A stretch of DNA of 64,000 bases from Mesonia maritima. Its GTDB lineage: Bacteria; Bacteroidota; Bacteroidia; Flavobacteriales; Flavobacteriaceae. The notes under the pieces were generated by a model. It searched no databases, was not told the DNA's origin, and saw only the letters and a list, made by a program, of their open reading frames with translations. The DNA lies in assembly GCF_042433895.1 (NCBI RefSeq), contig NZ_JBHLUA010000012.1:806001-870000 (forward strand), given 5' to 3'. How positions within the stretch are numbered: position 1 is the first letter of the stretch; each line of letters opens with the position of its first letter. The translations under genes were made by a program, and so were the position numbers. This document shows, piece by piece, positions 52,975 to 61,089 of this stretch.

Positions 52975-53307
52975 ATGGAGAACGAAGTTAACATTACAAT
53001 TATCGATCGTGAAGGCGAAACGCATAAAGTTCAAGCGCCAACCGATATGGCAATGAATTTAATGGAAATTGTACGCTCTTTCGAGTTAGCTCCGGAAGGA
53101 ACGATTGGCGTTTGTGGCGGAATGGCCATGTGTGCATCTTGCCAATGTTACATTCTTTCTGAAAACGAATTACCTGAAATGGAAATGGATGAAGAAGCCA
53201 TGCTAGCTGAAGCGTTTTATGTAGAAGATAATAGCCGTTTAGGATGTCAAATTCCTATCACAGAAGACTTAGAAGGTTTGGTAGTAAAACTTGCTCCTGA
53301 ATCGTAA
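52975..53307 (+). CDS. 2Fe-2S ferredoxin, adrenodoxin type
   Basis: A 110-residue ferredoxin. Cluster ligands are Cys47, Cys53 and Cys56 (GVCGGMAMCASCQC) plus Cys91 (LGCQIP), the C-x5-C-x2-C...C spacing of adrenodoxin/Isc-type ferredoxins. The ATG at 52975 is used; the longer frame into the reductase gene has no family support. It probably receives electrons from the preceding reductase and delivers them to Fe-S assembly or a hydroxylase. Confidence 0.94.
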   Translation: MENEVNITIIDREGETHKVQAPTDMAMNLMEIVRSFELAPEGTIGVCGGMAMCASCQCYILSENELPEMEMDEEAMLAEAFYVEDNSRLGCQIPITEDLEGLVVKLAPES

Positions 53308-53325
53308 TTAAAATAGATATTGAAT

Positions 53326-53357
53326 AAAAACCTCATCAATTTTGATGAGGTTTTTTT
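53326..53357. terminator. Bidirectional terminator after the ferredoxin gene
   Basis: AAAAACCTCATCA and TGATGAGGTTTTT form a perfect 13-base stem with a four-base loop between convergent genes. Confidence 0.9.
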
Positions 53358-53367
53358 TAGTAAAGGC

Positions 53368-54417
53368 TTAAAAAGAATATTGAGTTCCAAAAGTCAACGT
53401 ATAATTTTGTTTTAGTTGAATTCCATTTGGTTCTTGATAAGCCGGTAAAATTATTTCAGCAGCAAAGCGTAAATTTTTTAATGCGTTTTGTGGAATTAAA
53501 AAGTTTACTCCTATCGCATAATTCGCAATAAATCCGCCGTAATTTTTCGGGTTCACTGTAGTAACCATCATCGGGTTTAAAACTTCATTCCTACCACTTA
53601 TATCATCGGTATATGAAACTTCGCCTCGTACAGAGAAACTTAAATATTCACTTGCTTTTAGTGCTAACCAAGAGGTAGCATTATATTGATTTCCTAAACG
53701 ATAATCATTTTTATTATCATTCAAGCGAAGCATAGTTTTTCCTTGAATACCGCCCGAAATCATTTCTTTTTGCCATAAATAGGTTAAACCTAATTGCGTG
53801 CTAAATGAACCACTACCGATTTGCATAGGATAAGGTAGAATAACCTTATTTTCGTTAGACATCGCCGTTTCATCTTTCTTTTCAATAGATCCGGTTGGTA
53901 AAATAACGCCGACTTGCGTATGTAAACTATGCTGATTTTTATTGAAAATACGATACAATGCAGAAAGTGAAACATCTCCAAACCCGTTTGAATTTGTGGT
54001 AAAATCACTTCGCATGTTCATTCCCATATTATTGGTCATTTGCATTTGCAAATCCATATCATTACTTATATAATTGCCCATCGCCATAAGCGTTAACTTG
54101 TCAGAAGGTGCGTACATCGCTCCTAACATATGCATATTCATTAACATTTTTTGCGGGGTGACCATATAATTATTATAAACAAAATCTTTGCTCACGTCTT
54201 CATCTTGATAACGTAAATCTTTCATTTGCATAGTCATAAAACGATAGGAAAACATAAATTCTCCTTTATGATGATAATGATCGCCCATTACACCAATTGG
54301 CGCGTGACCGTCAGGCCTGCTAGAAGTCCATAAATCATCTGAATGTGAAGTGGAATTTTCTTGTGAAAACCCTATAAAGCTGAGCATGAAAAGCCATGCA
54401 CTTAAAAATTTTTTCAT
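53368..54417 (-). CDS. Outer-membrane channel-like protein (MetA/phenol-degradation family)
   Basis: A 349-residue outer-membrane barrel. The ATG at 54417 is chosen because it starts a Sec signal (MKKFLSAWLFMLSFIGFSQ); the longer frame adds 13 residues without support. The start of the mature part is rich in His and Asp (HSDDLWTSSRPDGHAP, then GDHYHHKGEF), followed by Met-rich strands (MTMQMKD, QMQMTNN, MNMRSD). Barrel features such as GQ-rich turns and VGVILPTGSIEKKD match the phenol/MetA-pathway family, usually annotated only as transporter. The His- and Met-rich stretches suggest metal contact, which is inference. Confidence 0.7.
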   Translation of the reverse strand: MKKFLSAWLFMLSFIGFSQENSTSHSDDLWTSSRPDGHAPIGVMGDHYHHKGEFMFSYRFMTMQMKDLRYQDEDVSKDFVYNNYMVTPQKMLMNMHMLGAMYAPSDKLTLMAMGNYISNDMDLQMQMTNNMGMNMRSDFTTNSNGFGDVSLSALYRIFNKNQHSLHTQVGVILPTGSIEKKDETAMSNENKVILPYPMQIGSGSFSTQLGLTYLWQKEMISGGIQGKTMLRLNDNKNDYRLGNQYNATSWLALKASEYLSFSVRGEVSYTDDISGRNEVLNPMMVTTVNPKNYGGFIANYAIGVNFLIPQNALKNLRFAAEIILPAYQEPNGIQLKQNYTLTFGTQYSF

Positions 54418-54523
54418 GATAAAAGTGTGTAAATATTTATATAAGTTGAATTGCATCCATTTAAAGGATGTGAATTTTGCTCAAGATTGGAGCAAAAAAT
54501 ATTTATTCTAAAAACGAAATATT

Positions 54524-54889
54524 TTATACACTTGGTGGATGAAAAAAAGATAAATCAGCTAAGTAGCTATAGAAATTAAAGTAATGCGATTGAAATGATT
54601 TTTCTTCGACTATAAAATTTTGCGGAGAAAGTTGAAGTATTTCAATAAAACCAATTGGATAATTTTCTAATTGAATGCGGTTTTTTGGAGTTTCAGAATC
54701 TTGCTGCTTTTTTAATTGACGCATTAAGTAACATTTTCCGTTACAATTTAATTTGGGTTTGTCTTTATTAATACATAAAACCTTCGAAATATAATCATAA
54801 TTAATAAGGTAGTCTAATACAGGTTCTGCCGGTCGAAGCATCGCTACCAGGTATAAACTGCAAAGAAATAAACTACTGAGTTTAGGCAA
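54524..54889 (-). CDS. Small cysteine-containing protein, function unknown (TTG start)
   Basis: A 121-residue protein with one hydrophobic N-terminal segment (about residues 5-17). A cysteine pair cluster follows in VLCINKDKPKLNCNGKCY, which could bind a metal or form disulfides. The start is a TTG that overlaps the last 8 bases of the DUF3050 gene (TTGCCTAA). The C-terminus is rich in aromatics and ends HPPSV. It lies between DUF3050 and the outer-membrane channel gene. I recognise no domain. Confidence 0.65.
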   Translation of the reverse strand: MPKLSSLFLCSLYLVAMLRPAEPVLDYLINYDYISKVLCINKDKPKLNCNGKCYLMRQLKKQQDSETPKNRIQLENYPIGFIEILQLSPQNFIVEEKSFQSHYFNFYSYLADLSFFHPPSV

Positions 54890-55664
54890 TTACGTGGTTT
54901 TTATTGATTTCATCTTCAATTCCGTTCCACAATAAAATACGTTGGTTTAACGCCTGTTGTGAAATTTCTTCAGCTTCATTCCATTTTTGGTCATCATTTC
55001 CGCAAAGTTCTTCAACCATTTTTAAAGCCATCGGTCCGTGTTCATCTTCATCTAATTCAATATGACGATCAAAATAATATTTAAACAGCGTTAAATCTTC
55101 TTCAGGAAAGTTTTGCTGAATTTTTTCAATGATAGAAGAAAACATTGCAGGAATTAAATTTTCTCGACCGTAAGTGAATGCCGCTGCAATTTGATGTGGT
55201 TTATTTGAATACACAATATCGAAGGTGAAACTGAGAAATTTTTTCACATTTATTGGGAGCTCACTCGAAGCAATTACCAAATAAATATCAGTTCCGTGTT
55301 CAATTTGCTGAATAAAATCTTCAATGCGATTTAAGTTTGATCCGCTTTTTTTCATCGCGTCAAGATACATTTCGAAATGACTTTGGCGGTTTCCAAAATA
55401 ATTAAGATCGGTTTCTTCAGCTAATACAATTTCATTAATTAAATAACGAACTTCAGGATTTCCTACAGGAAACCACGGCAATTCTGTATTGGTTAATTTA
55501 ATTTGAAGCGCTTTCAGCAACGACATAAAATCCCAAACTGCAAATACGTGATGTTCCATAAAAATTTGCAAATCACGCGGATTTTGAATTTTTTCATAGA
55601 GCGAATGTTTGAGTAAAGCATTTCGTTGATCTTCGGTAGCTTGATGAATATTTTCTAAACGCAT
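54882..55664 (-). CDS. DUF3050 haem-oxygenase-fold protein
   Basis: A 260-residue cytoplasmic protein matching DUF3050, a family related to haem oxygenase/TenA-like helical bundles. Conserved segments are FMEHHVFAVWDFMSLLKALQ and EIVLAEETDLN, and acidic/His residues suited to a metal site lie in YFDRHIELDEDEHG. It leads a minus-strand group with a small Cys-containing protein and an outer-membrane channel-like protein. The substrate is unknown. Confidence 0.88.
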   Translation of the reverse strand: MRLENIHQATEDQRNALLKHSLYEKIQNPRDLQIFMEHHVFAVWDFMSLLKALQIKLTNTELPWFPVGNPEVRYLINEIVLAEETDLNYFGNRQSHFEMYLDAMKKSGSNLNRIEDFIQQIEHGTDIYLVIASSELPINVKKFLSFTFDIVYSNKPHQIAAAFTYGRENLIPAMFSSIIEKIQQNFPEEDLTLFKYYFDRHIELDEDEHGPMALKMVEELCGNDDQKWNEAEEISQQALNQRILLWNGIEDEINKNHVIA

Positions 55665-56043
55665 TAAATTTTTTGTGCAAAAATAAGTGCTAATACTTGT
55701 AAATTAAAGCAATGCCTAAAATTTAACGCTTTCATAAGTCAGAAAAGATGAAATTATAAAAATCTATCCTTAACTTTAAGAATGGTTTGTGATATTCTCA
55801 TATTTTATTGGCAACGCCAAAGGTTTTAATACTTCGTAGGCTAGCTTGAAATTAAAAATTTATTTCTAATGAATACTTTGTGGACTTGCTTCGAGTTAGT
55901 TTATTAAAAAATCGGTAGATTATTTACGGGTAGAAGGCGTTTTTCCTAAGAAAAAAGTAAAACTCAAAAAAAGTTGTTGTGAAAAATATAAAAAGGGCAA
56001 ACGCTGTAAACGCTGCCCTTTTTTGATATTTTTTGTAATTAAT
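55665..56043. other. 379-base intergenic stretch
   Basis: No coding frame was found. It holds a short hairpin (TTGGC, AAC, GCCAA near 55809-55821) and, at its right end, the terminator of the acyl-CoA dehydrogenase gene. I see no other signal. Confidence 0.6.
55990..56024 (-). terminator. Terminator after the acyl-CoA dehydrogenase gene
   Basis: AAAAAGGGCA and TGCCCTTTTT form a 10-base stem around a 14-base loop containing ACGCTG twice. A's on the left give the minus-strand T tract. Confidence 0.8.
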
Positions 56044-57222
56044 TTATTTAAATGCCGGAATTCCGGTAATGTCTGCACCAGTAATTAGTAAATGAATATC
56101 GTGTGTACCTTCATAAGTAATTACACTTTCTAAATTCATCATATGGCGCATAATACTGTATTCTCCAGTAATTCCCATTCCACCTAAAATTTGTCGTGCT
56201 TCACGAGCAATTTTTATCGCCATATCTACATTATTTCGTTTTGCCATCGAAATTTGTGCTGTAGTGGCTTTCCCTTCATTTTTTAATTGTCCTAAACGAA
56301 AGGCTAATAATTGCGCTTTGGTAATTTCAGTAATCATTTCAGCTAATTTTTTCTGCTGAAGTTGATATCCTGCAATTGGTTTATCAAATTGAATACGTTC
56401 TTTTGCATAACGTAAAGCCGTGTCATAGCAATCCATCGCAGCACCAATCGCACCCCAAGAAATTCCGTAACGAGCCGAATCTAAACAGCCAAGTGGCGCT
56501 CCGAGTCCACTTTTATTTGGAAGCAGATTTTCTTTTGGAACTTTTACATCTTGAAAAATTAATTCTCCGGTTGCCGAAGCTCTTAACGACCATTTATTAT
56601 GCGTTTCAGGAGTAGTAAAACCTTCCATACCGCGTTCTACGATTAATCCGTGAATTCTTCCCTCTTCATTTTTTGCCCAAACTACGGCGATGTCACAAAA
56701 GGGCGAATTTGAAATCCACATTTTTGCTCCATTCAATACATAATGATCGCCTTTATCTTTAAAATTAGTGGTCATTCCGCCGGGATTCGATCCGTGATCA
56801 GGTTCGGTTAAGCCAAAACTTCCCATAAATTCGCCCGTCGCTAATTTTGGTAAATATTTTTTGCGTTGTTCTTCGGTTCCGTATTTCCAAATAGGATACA
56901 TTACTAAAGAAGATTGTACAGAGGCTGTAGAGCGAACCCCGCTATCGCCACGTTCAATTTCTTGCATAATTAATCCATAAGAAATTTGGTCGAGTCCGGC
57001 ACCGCCATATTCTTCAGGAATATAAGGCCCGAATGCACCAATTTCTGCTAAACCTTTAATTATAGATTTAGGAAATTCAGCTTTTTGTGCCGCATCTTCA
57101 ATAATTGGGGAAATTTCACGTTTTACCCAATCGCGCGCAGCATTGCGAACCATGAGGTGTTCTTCGTTTAAGAGATCGTCTATATTATAATAATCCGGGG
57201 CTTGAAATAAGTCGGTTTTCAT
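56044..57222 (-). CDS. Acyl-CoA dehydrogenase, glutaryl-CoA dehydrogenase type
   Basis: A 392-residue FAD enzyme. The catalytic Glu lies in VITYEGTHDIH near residue 373. The FGLTEPDHGSNPGG and MWISNSPFCDIAVVWAK segments bind FAD and substrate, and GGMGITGEYSIMRHMMN is near the C-terminus. The Arg-containing CLDSARYGISWGAIGAAMDC segment and overall layout fit glutaryl-CoA dehydrogenase, which oxidises and decarboxylates glutaryl-CoA in lysine and tryptophan breakdown. A saccharopine dehydrogenase elsewhere in the window fits lysine use. Another short-chain substrate is possible. Confidence 0.88.
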   Translation of the reverse strand: MKTDLFQAPDYYNIDDLLNEEHLMVRNAARDWVKREISPIIEDAAQKAEFPKSIIKGLAEIGAFGPYIPEEYGGAGLDQISYGLIMQEIERGDSGVRSTASVQSSLVMYPIWKYGTEEQRKKYLPKLATGEFMGSFGLTEPDHGSNPGGMTTNFKDKGDHYVLNGAKMWISNSPFCDIAVVWAKNEEGRIHGLIVERGMEGFTTPETHNKWSLRASATGELIFQDVKVPKENLLPNKSGLGAPLGCLDSARYGISWGAIGAAMDCYDTALRYAKERIQFDKPIAGYQLQQKKLAEMITEITKAQLLAFRLGQLKNEGKATTAQISMAKRNNVDMAIKIAREARQILGGMGITGEYSIMRHMMNLESVITYEGTHDIHLLITGADITGIPAFK

Positions 57223-57242
57223 TAAGTGTTGTTTTTCAAATT

Positions 57243-57250
57243 CAAAAGTA
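57243..57250 (-). promoter_or_regulatory. Bacteroidota -7 box for the acyl-CoA dehydrogenase gene
   Basis: On the minus strand TACTTTTG matches TAnnTTTG and lies 20 bases before the ATG at 57222. Confidence 0.55.
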
Positions 57251-57409
57251 AAGTTACAGAAAGCGGCTTGAGAATCAAATTCTTTTTAGGAGTTTTAATA
57301 AATGTATTTTGTCTATAAAAAAACACACTTAAACGAAATGAGAAAGAAATAAAATGATTTACTTTAGATATTTCTTAATTTAATATTAACAACCTTAAAA
57401 TAATTTAAT

Positions 57410-57814
57410 ATGTTTTCCCCAAAAACAATTAAAGATAAACAACTAAGGAAAGAATTTCTTAGTGAACTTAGAGAAAGTTATTGCAAAAACTCAAATTATC
57501 CTGGCTTTATGGCGATGATAGATACACTTTCTATGTTTAAAATGAACAATAACATTAAAAAACTACCGAATAGCCAAGTTAATTTACTTACCGGAAGTTT
57601 TATAGCCGATGTTTTAATTGATGGCGCATACCGCTTAGTATTTGGTTGTCGAAAAGAATCTTTTATTGAGTTTACAACTGCTGAAGGAAAAACTTTTCAG
57701 CTTACAGATGAAGAATTTCAACAAAAATGGAGCGGTTTGGTAATTGATTTAAGCAAATCGAAAAAACCGGGATTTATTCAGAAAGTTTATAACGATTTAA
57801 CGGCTATTTTTTAA
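57410..57814 (+). CDS. Putative orphan C39-peptidase-like domain protein
   Basis: A 134-residue protein without signal or membrane helix. Its layout resembles the C39-like domain of bacteriocin exporters and of flavobacterial VKOR fusions: NYPGFMAMIDTLSMF (compare HPDYPSL...DTL), then a strand pair around YRLVFG, and a typical end DEEFQQKWSGLVIDL. The catalytic Cys, His and Asp of true C39 peptidases are not in place, so if the match holds the domain is a non-catalytic binding form. No exporter or peptide gene is adjacent. Its stop overlaps that of the convergent tRNA methyltransferase gene. The assignment is from pattern memory. Confidence 0.5.
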   Translation: MFSPKTIKDKQLRKEFLSELRESYCKNSNYPGFMAMIDTLSMFKMNNNIKKLPNSQVNLLTGSFIADVLIDGAYRLVFGCRKESFIEFTTAEGKTFQLTDEEFQQKWSGLVIDLSKSKKPGFIQKVYNDLTAIF

Positions 57815-58524
57815 AGATTGAGATAGAAGTCGCGGACTAAAGCTTGGTATTCCTCGGTATAAATGTTGCGTTCTTTTTCTAATACTAAAGTTGAGCTTTT
57901 TGACTCTTGCTTTTTCTTTCCTAATTGCAGTAAACTTCTTTTAATTGGAGAGGTTTCATTTCCTTTAATGTGGGTAATTTGTTGTGGAAATAAGTTATGT
58001 TTTTTAGCTTCTTTTAGGAATTTTTCTTCGTGTTGATGTGGAATAATAATCGCTAATATTCCGTTGTTTGCTAACAGTTTTGCACTACTTTTTAATAATT
58101 CTTCAGTTGGTAGTGAATCAGTAAAGCGAGCTTTGTTTCGTTGCGTATCTGGAGTTTGATAATTCTCTTCGTGAAATGGCGGGTTGCTAATAATTACATC
58201 ATATGTTTCATCAATTTCCTCTACAAATTCTTCCAAACTGGCGTGATAACAAAATAAGCGGTCATTCCAAATGCTTTCTTCAAAATTTTCTACGCATTGT
58301 TCGTATGCATTTTCATCAATCTCTATAGCATCAATAAGTTCTGCTGAAGAGCGTTGTGCCATCATTAAGGCTATAACTCCGGTTCCTGCCCCAATATCAA
58401 GAATGGAATTTGGTTTTCCTTCAAGCGAAGTCCAAGCACCAAGCAAAACACCGTCGGTGCCAATTTTCATCGCACAACGATCTTGCTGAATGGAAAATTC
58501 TTTAAAATGGAAAGGTTTTGCCAT
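57811..58524 (-). CDS. tRNA1(Val) (adenine(37)-N6)-methyltransferase
   Basis: A 237-residue SAM-dependent methyltransferase of the YfiC/TrmN6 group that modifies A37 of tRNA1-Val. The SAM loop is ILDIGAGTGVIALM (about residues 41-54), the acidic IDAIEIDENA follows, and the N6-adenine catalytic motif is NPPFHEE. The FKEFSIQQDRCAMKIGTDGVLLG start is typical. It follows rimM by 65 bases and shares a TTAA stop overlap with the C39-like gene. Confidence 0.9.
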   Translation of the reverse strand: MAKPFHFKEFSIQQDRCAMKIGTDGVLLGAWTSLEGKPNSILDIGAGTGVIALMMAQRSSAELIDAIEIDENAYEQCVENFEESIWNDRLFCYHASLEEFVEEIDETYDVIISNPPFHEENYQTPDTQRNKARFTDSLPTEELLKSSAKLLANNGILAIIIPHQHEEKFLKEAKKHNLFPQQITHIKGNETSPIKRSLLQLGKKKQESKSSTLVLEKERNIYTEEYQALVRDFYLNL

Positions 58525-58589
58525 AAGGAAATTGTAATAAAGAAAATTAGTGAAATTTCAGGTAAGAAGTTGCGAAAAATAATTGATGG

Positions 58590-59114
58590 CTAAAGGTACA
58601 TTTCAATTAATCCTTCAGGAACGTTGGTAAAAATTTTTTTATTTTCTTTTTCAAGATGATCAATAAAATCATCATTCACAGGAATTAAAACTTGTTTATC
58701 CTGATGTTCTATTTCAAATAAAGCTTGGGGGGAAGAATCATTAATTCCGGTAATTTTACCCACTTTTCCAAAAGAGAGATCAATTACTTCGAAACCTATA
58801 ATTTCATGAAAATAAAATTGATTTTCGCCAAGCGGCGGAAGTTCAGATAAAGGAAGGTAAACTTCACACTTTAAAAGATCGTCAGCATCTTCTTCATTTT
58901 CGACGTCTTCAAATTTAACTCGTAATAATTCACTTCGTTGAAGCGAGCTTTTTTCAATAAAAAATGGAACCAAATTTTTGTTATAATCAACAAAAACTGA
59001 TTCCATTTCTAAATAATGTTCAGGATCGTCGGTATCTAATTTGATAAGCAACTCTCCTTTAAAGCTGAATTTACTAACGATTTTACCAAGATAGAAACAA
59101 TCTTCTTTGCGCAT
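58590..59114 (-). CDS. rimM: 16S rRNA processing/ribosome maturation factor RimM
   Basis: A 174-residue assembly factor that binds the S19 region of the 30S subunit during maturation. An N-terminal RimM domain (segment GKIVSKFSFKGELLIKL) is followed by a PRC-barrel domain (about residues 95-170, starting FYFHEIIGFEV). It lies 16 bases after rpsP, the usual order. No trmD or rplS follows, as they do in other phyla. Confidence 0.95.
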   Translation of the reverse strand: MRKEDCFYLGKIVSKFSFKGELLIKLDTDDPEHYLEMESVFVDYNKNLVPFFIEKSSLQRSELLRVKFEDVENEEDADDLLKCEVYLPLSELPPLGENQFYFHEIIGFEVIDLSFGKVGKITGINDSSPQALFEIEHQDKQVLIPVNDDFIDHLEKENKKIFTNVPEGLIEMYL

Positions 59115-59130
59115 CGTTAGAAAAATTTAA

Positions 59131-59700
59131 TTAGTTAGACTTTTTGTCTTCTGCTTTAGCTTCGTCTGCAGTTTCAGTATCTACTTCTTTTTCAGCATTC
59201 GCTTCTGGTTCACCTTCTTCGGTTACCGCAGCAGCTTCTGCTTCTTGTTGTGCAGCTTTATATTCAGCTTCACGTTTAGCGTTTACTTCTTTTTCAGCAG
59301 CTAGAGCTTTTGCTCTTTCTTCTTCTTCAGCTTTGCTAAGGTTTTCACGCTTAGCGTTAATTTTAGATTCTTTTTCTTCTAACCAAGCTTTAAATTTTTC
59401 CTCGGCTTGTTCTTCGGTTAATGCTCCTTTACGAACACCTCCGGCCAAGTGATTTTTCATTAAAGCGCCTTTATAAGAAAGAATGTTACGAGCCGTATCT
59501 GTTGGCTGCGCTCCATTTTGTAACCACTTTACTGAACTATCCACATCAAGTTGAATAGTAGCAGGATTGGTAGTTGGATTGTAAATTCCTAATTTCTCTA
59601 AGAATTTACCATCTCTTTTTGCACGCGCATCTGCGGCAACAATCCAGAAAAAAGGTTTTCCTTTTTTACCGTGTCTTTGTAATCTAATTTTTACAGGCAT
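59131..59700 (-). CDS. rpsP: 30S ribosomal protein S16 with a long acidic tail
   Basis: The first 80 residues are standard S16 (PVKIRLQRHGKKGKPFFWIV, DSSVKWLQNGAQPTDT). A tail of about 105 residues follows, made almost only of Ala, Glu and Lys with helical heptad-like spacing. From memory, such tails are normal in Flavobacteriia S16. It is the first gene of rpsP-rimM. Its leader has a promoter box and a stable hairpin. Confidence 0.96.
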   Translation of the reverse strand: MPVKIRLQRHGKKGKPFFWIVAADARAKRDGKFLEKLGIYNPTTNPATIQLDVDSSVKWLQNGAQPTDTARNILSYKGALMKNHLAGGVRKGALTEEQAEEKFKAWLEEKESKINAKRENLSKAEEEERAKALAAEKEVNAKREAEYKAAQQEAEAAAVTEEGEPEANAEKEVDTETADEAKAEDKKSN

Positions 59701-59715
59701 AATAAATTAAATTTT

Positions 59716-59730
59716 GGGGTTCCCGACCCC
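59716..59730 (-). promoter_or_regulatory. Hairpin in the rpsP mRNA leader
   Basis: GGGGT and ACCCC pair around a TCCCG loop, between the -7 box and the rpsP ATG (16 bases from the start). It is GC-rich in an AT-rich context and may be a translational control or stability element. Confidence 0.5.
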
Positions 59731-59747
59731 GATTATTAATAAGTCTG

Positions 59748-59755
59748 CAAAGATA
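59748..59755 (-). promoter_or_regulatory. Bacteroidota -7 box for rpsP
   Basis: On the minus strand TATCTTTG matches TAnnTTTG, 47 bases before the rpsP ATG. Confidence 0.55.
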
Positions 59756-59801
59756 GTATATATTTTTTTATCTATAATAAAAAGATTATTATTTTTTCTT
59801 T

Positions 59802-59809
59802 TACATTTG
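59802..59809 (+). promoter_or_regulatory. Bacteroidota -7 box for the lipoprotein gene
   Basis: TACATTTG matches TAnnTTTG and lies 34 bases before the ATG at 59844. It is divergent from the rpsP box. Confidence 0.55.
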
Positions 59810-59843
59810 TAATGGAAAAAATAGTGAAGATATCCCGAAACTT

Positions 59844-60851
59844 ATGAAAAAAATTTTTCTTTTAGCTCTTGTAGCAATATCAACCCTAGGAAGTTGTAGT
59901 GATGAAATTGAAACCAATGCGCCAAGTATTCAAGGTGAAGTAAATGGTGAATTTTTTAGAACCAAAAATACCTCTGCAACAATAAATGACGACGGATCGG
60001 TTTCTTTTACTGGTGCAACAGATTCTGAAACCATAACTTTAAAAACTTCTTCAGTAGAGATAGGCTCGTATACTTTAGGTAGCGGTAGCGCTAATGAAGC
60101 AACTTTTCAAACCTTAGAAGGAAATTTCTATACTACGGGAGTTAATGGAATGGGCCAAATTCAAATCACTAAAATTCAACAAGGGAAACTTTCTGGAGAG
60201 TTTTATTTTGATGCAGTTCAAGATACCGAAGAGGATACGTTAAATTTCAATAAAGGTTTCTTTTTTGAAATTCCTTTAACCAATCCAGGCGCTATAAATG
60301 TTGGTGCAACTTGTGTGGAAGCGCAAGCAACTTCAGCAGAAGCAAAGCAAGCTTACGAAGACGCAGACCCAAATGATTCCGGCAATTTTGAAGCTGCTTG
60401 TTTAGCTTACCAAAATGCCTTGGAAGATGAAATTGAAGCTTGTGGCGATGACGATGGAAGCTTGCAAGCAATTCTTGATGGATTAGATTGCCCTGGAAAT
60501 AATGCACAGGGAAATATTACGGTAACCGCAGGAAACTTACCAATCGACTTCGATGAAGTAAGCGTAGTATTAGATACAGGAGTTTATAAAATAACTGGCG
60601 AAACCTCTGCACCAAATGATTATACTATTTATTTTGAAATAGATGAAAACGCTACTGGAGCAGATATGATACAAAATTTTGAAATTAAACTTACTTCGGT
60701 TTATACACCATCAGGTGCGCCGACTCCATTTACAAGTGATGTAACTACAAATACAAGTGGAAGTTTAATGGCAACTTTCTATGGAACAGTTTCAAATAAC
60801 GATGGAGGCGATTTAGAGCTAACCAACGGAACATTCGACCTAACATTCTAA
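59844..60851 (+). CDS. DUF6252-like lipoprotein
   Basis: A 335-residue lipoprotein (MKKIFLLALVAISTLGSCSD, Cys18). The first half resembles DUF6252-type beta-rich domains (IQGEVNGEFFRTKNTSATIND, then GQIQITKIQQGKLSGEFYF). A central helical insert at about residues 150-210 has several Cys residues (ATCVEAQATS, EAACLAYQNA, EACGDDDGS, GLDCPGNN) that could form disulfides. The C-terminal half is again beta-rich and Thr/Asn-rich. It is probably an outer-membrane surface lipoprotein of unknown role. Confidence 0.7.
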   Translation: MKKIFLLALVAISTLGSCSDEIETNAPSIQGEVNGEFFRTKNTSATINDDGSVSFTGATDSETITLKTSSVEIGSYTLGSGSANEATFQTLEGNFYTTGVNGMGQIQITKIQQGKLSGEFYFDAVQDTEEDTLNFNKGFFFEIPLTNPGAINVGATCVEAQATSAEAKQAYEDADPNDSGNFEAACLAYQNALEDEIEACGDDDGSLQAILDGLDCPGNNAQGNITVTAGNLPIDFDEVSVVLDTGVYKITGETSAPNDYTIYFEIDENATGADMIQNFEIKLTSVYTPSGAPTPFTSDVTTNTSGSLMATFYGTVSNNDGGDLELTNGTFDLTF

Positions 60852-60870
60852 AAGAAAAATATCTTATATA

Positions 60871-60901
60871 AAAAGACTTCAGTTTTTTACTGAAGTCTTT
60901 T
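60871..60901 (+). terminator. Terminator after the lipoprotein gene
   Basis: AAAAGACTTCAGT and ACTGAAGTCTTTT form a 13-base stem around a T-rich loop, followed by T's, 20 bases after the stop. Confidence 0.9.
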
Positions 60902-60978
60902 TATTTCACACAATAAAGTATTTAGTGGCACGTTTTTTAAAAATTGACCTCTTTTGCCCCAAATTTTAGAGGTGTTGC

Positions 60979-61012
60979 AAAAACCATCTAGATTTTTCTA
61001 GATGGTTTTTTT
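60979..61012 (+). terminator. Second terminator-like hairpin upstream of dnaE
   Basis: AAAAACCATCTAGA and TCTAGATGGTTTTT form a strong palindromic stem followed by T's, 78 bases after the first terminator. No gene lies between them. Confidence 0.75.
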
Positions 61013-61018
61013 TGTTGA

Positions 61019-61026
61019 TAACTTTG
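61019..61026 (+). promoter_or_regulatory. Bacteroidota -7 box for dnaE
   Basis: TAACTTTG matches TAnnTTTG, 64 bases before the dnaE ATG and just after the second hairpin. Confidence 0.5.
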
Positions 61027-61089
61027 CTTTCTAAAACTCTTATCTTTTTCTAATTTTAGACGTTCTATTCTGCTATAAAAATAAAACCT

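Noticed and set aside
59144..59452. A Ser/Ala-rich 102-codon frame on the plus strand
   Set aside because: It is the antisense shadow of the repetitive Ala/Glu/Lys tail of S16.
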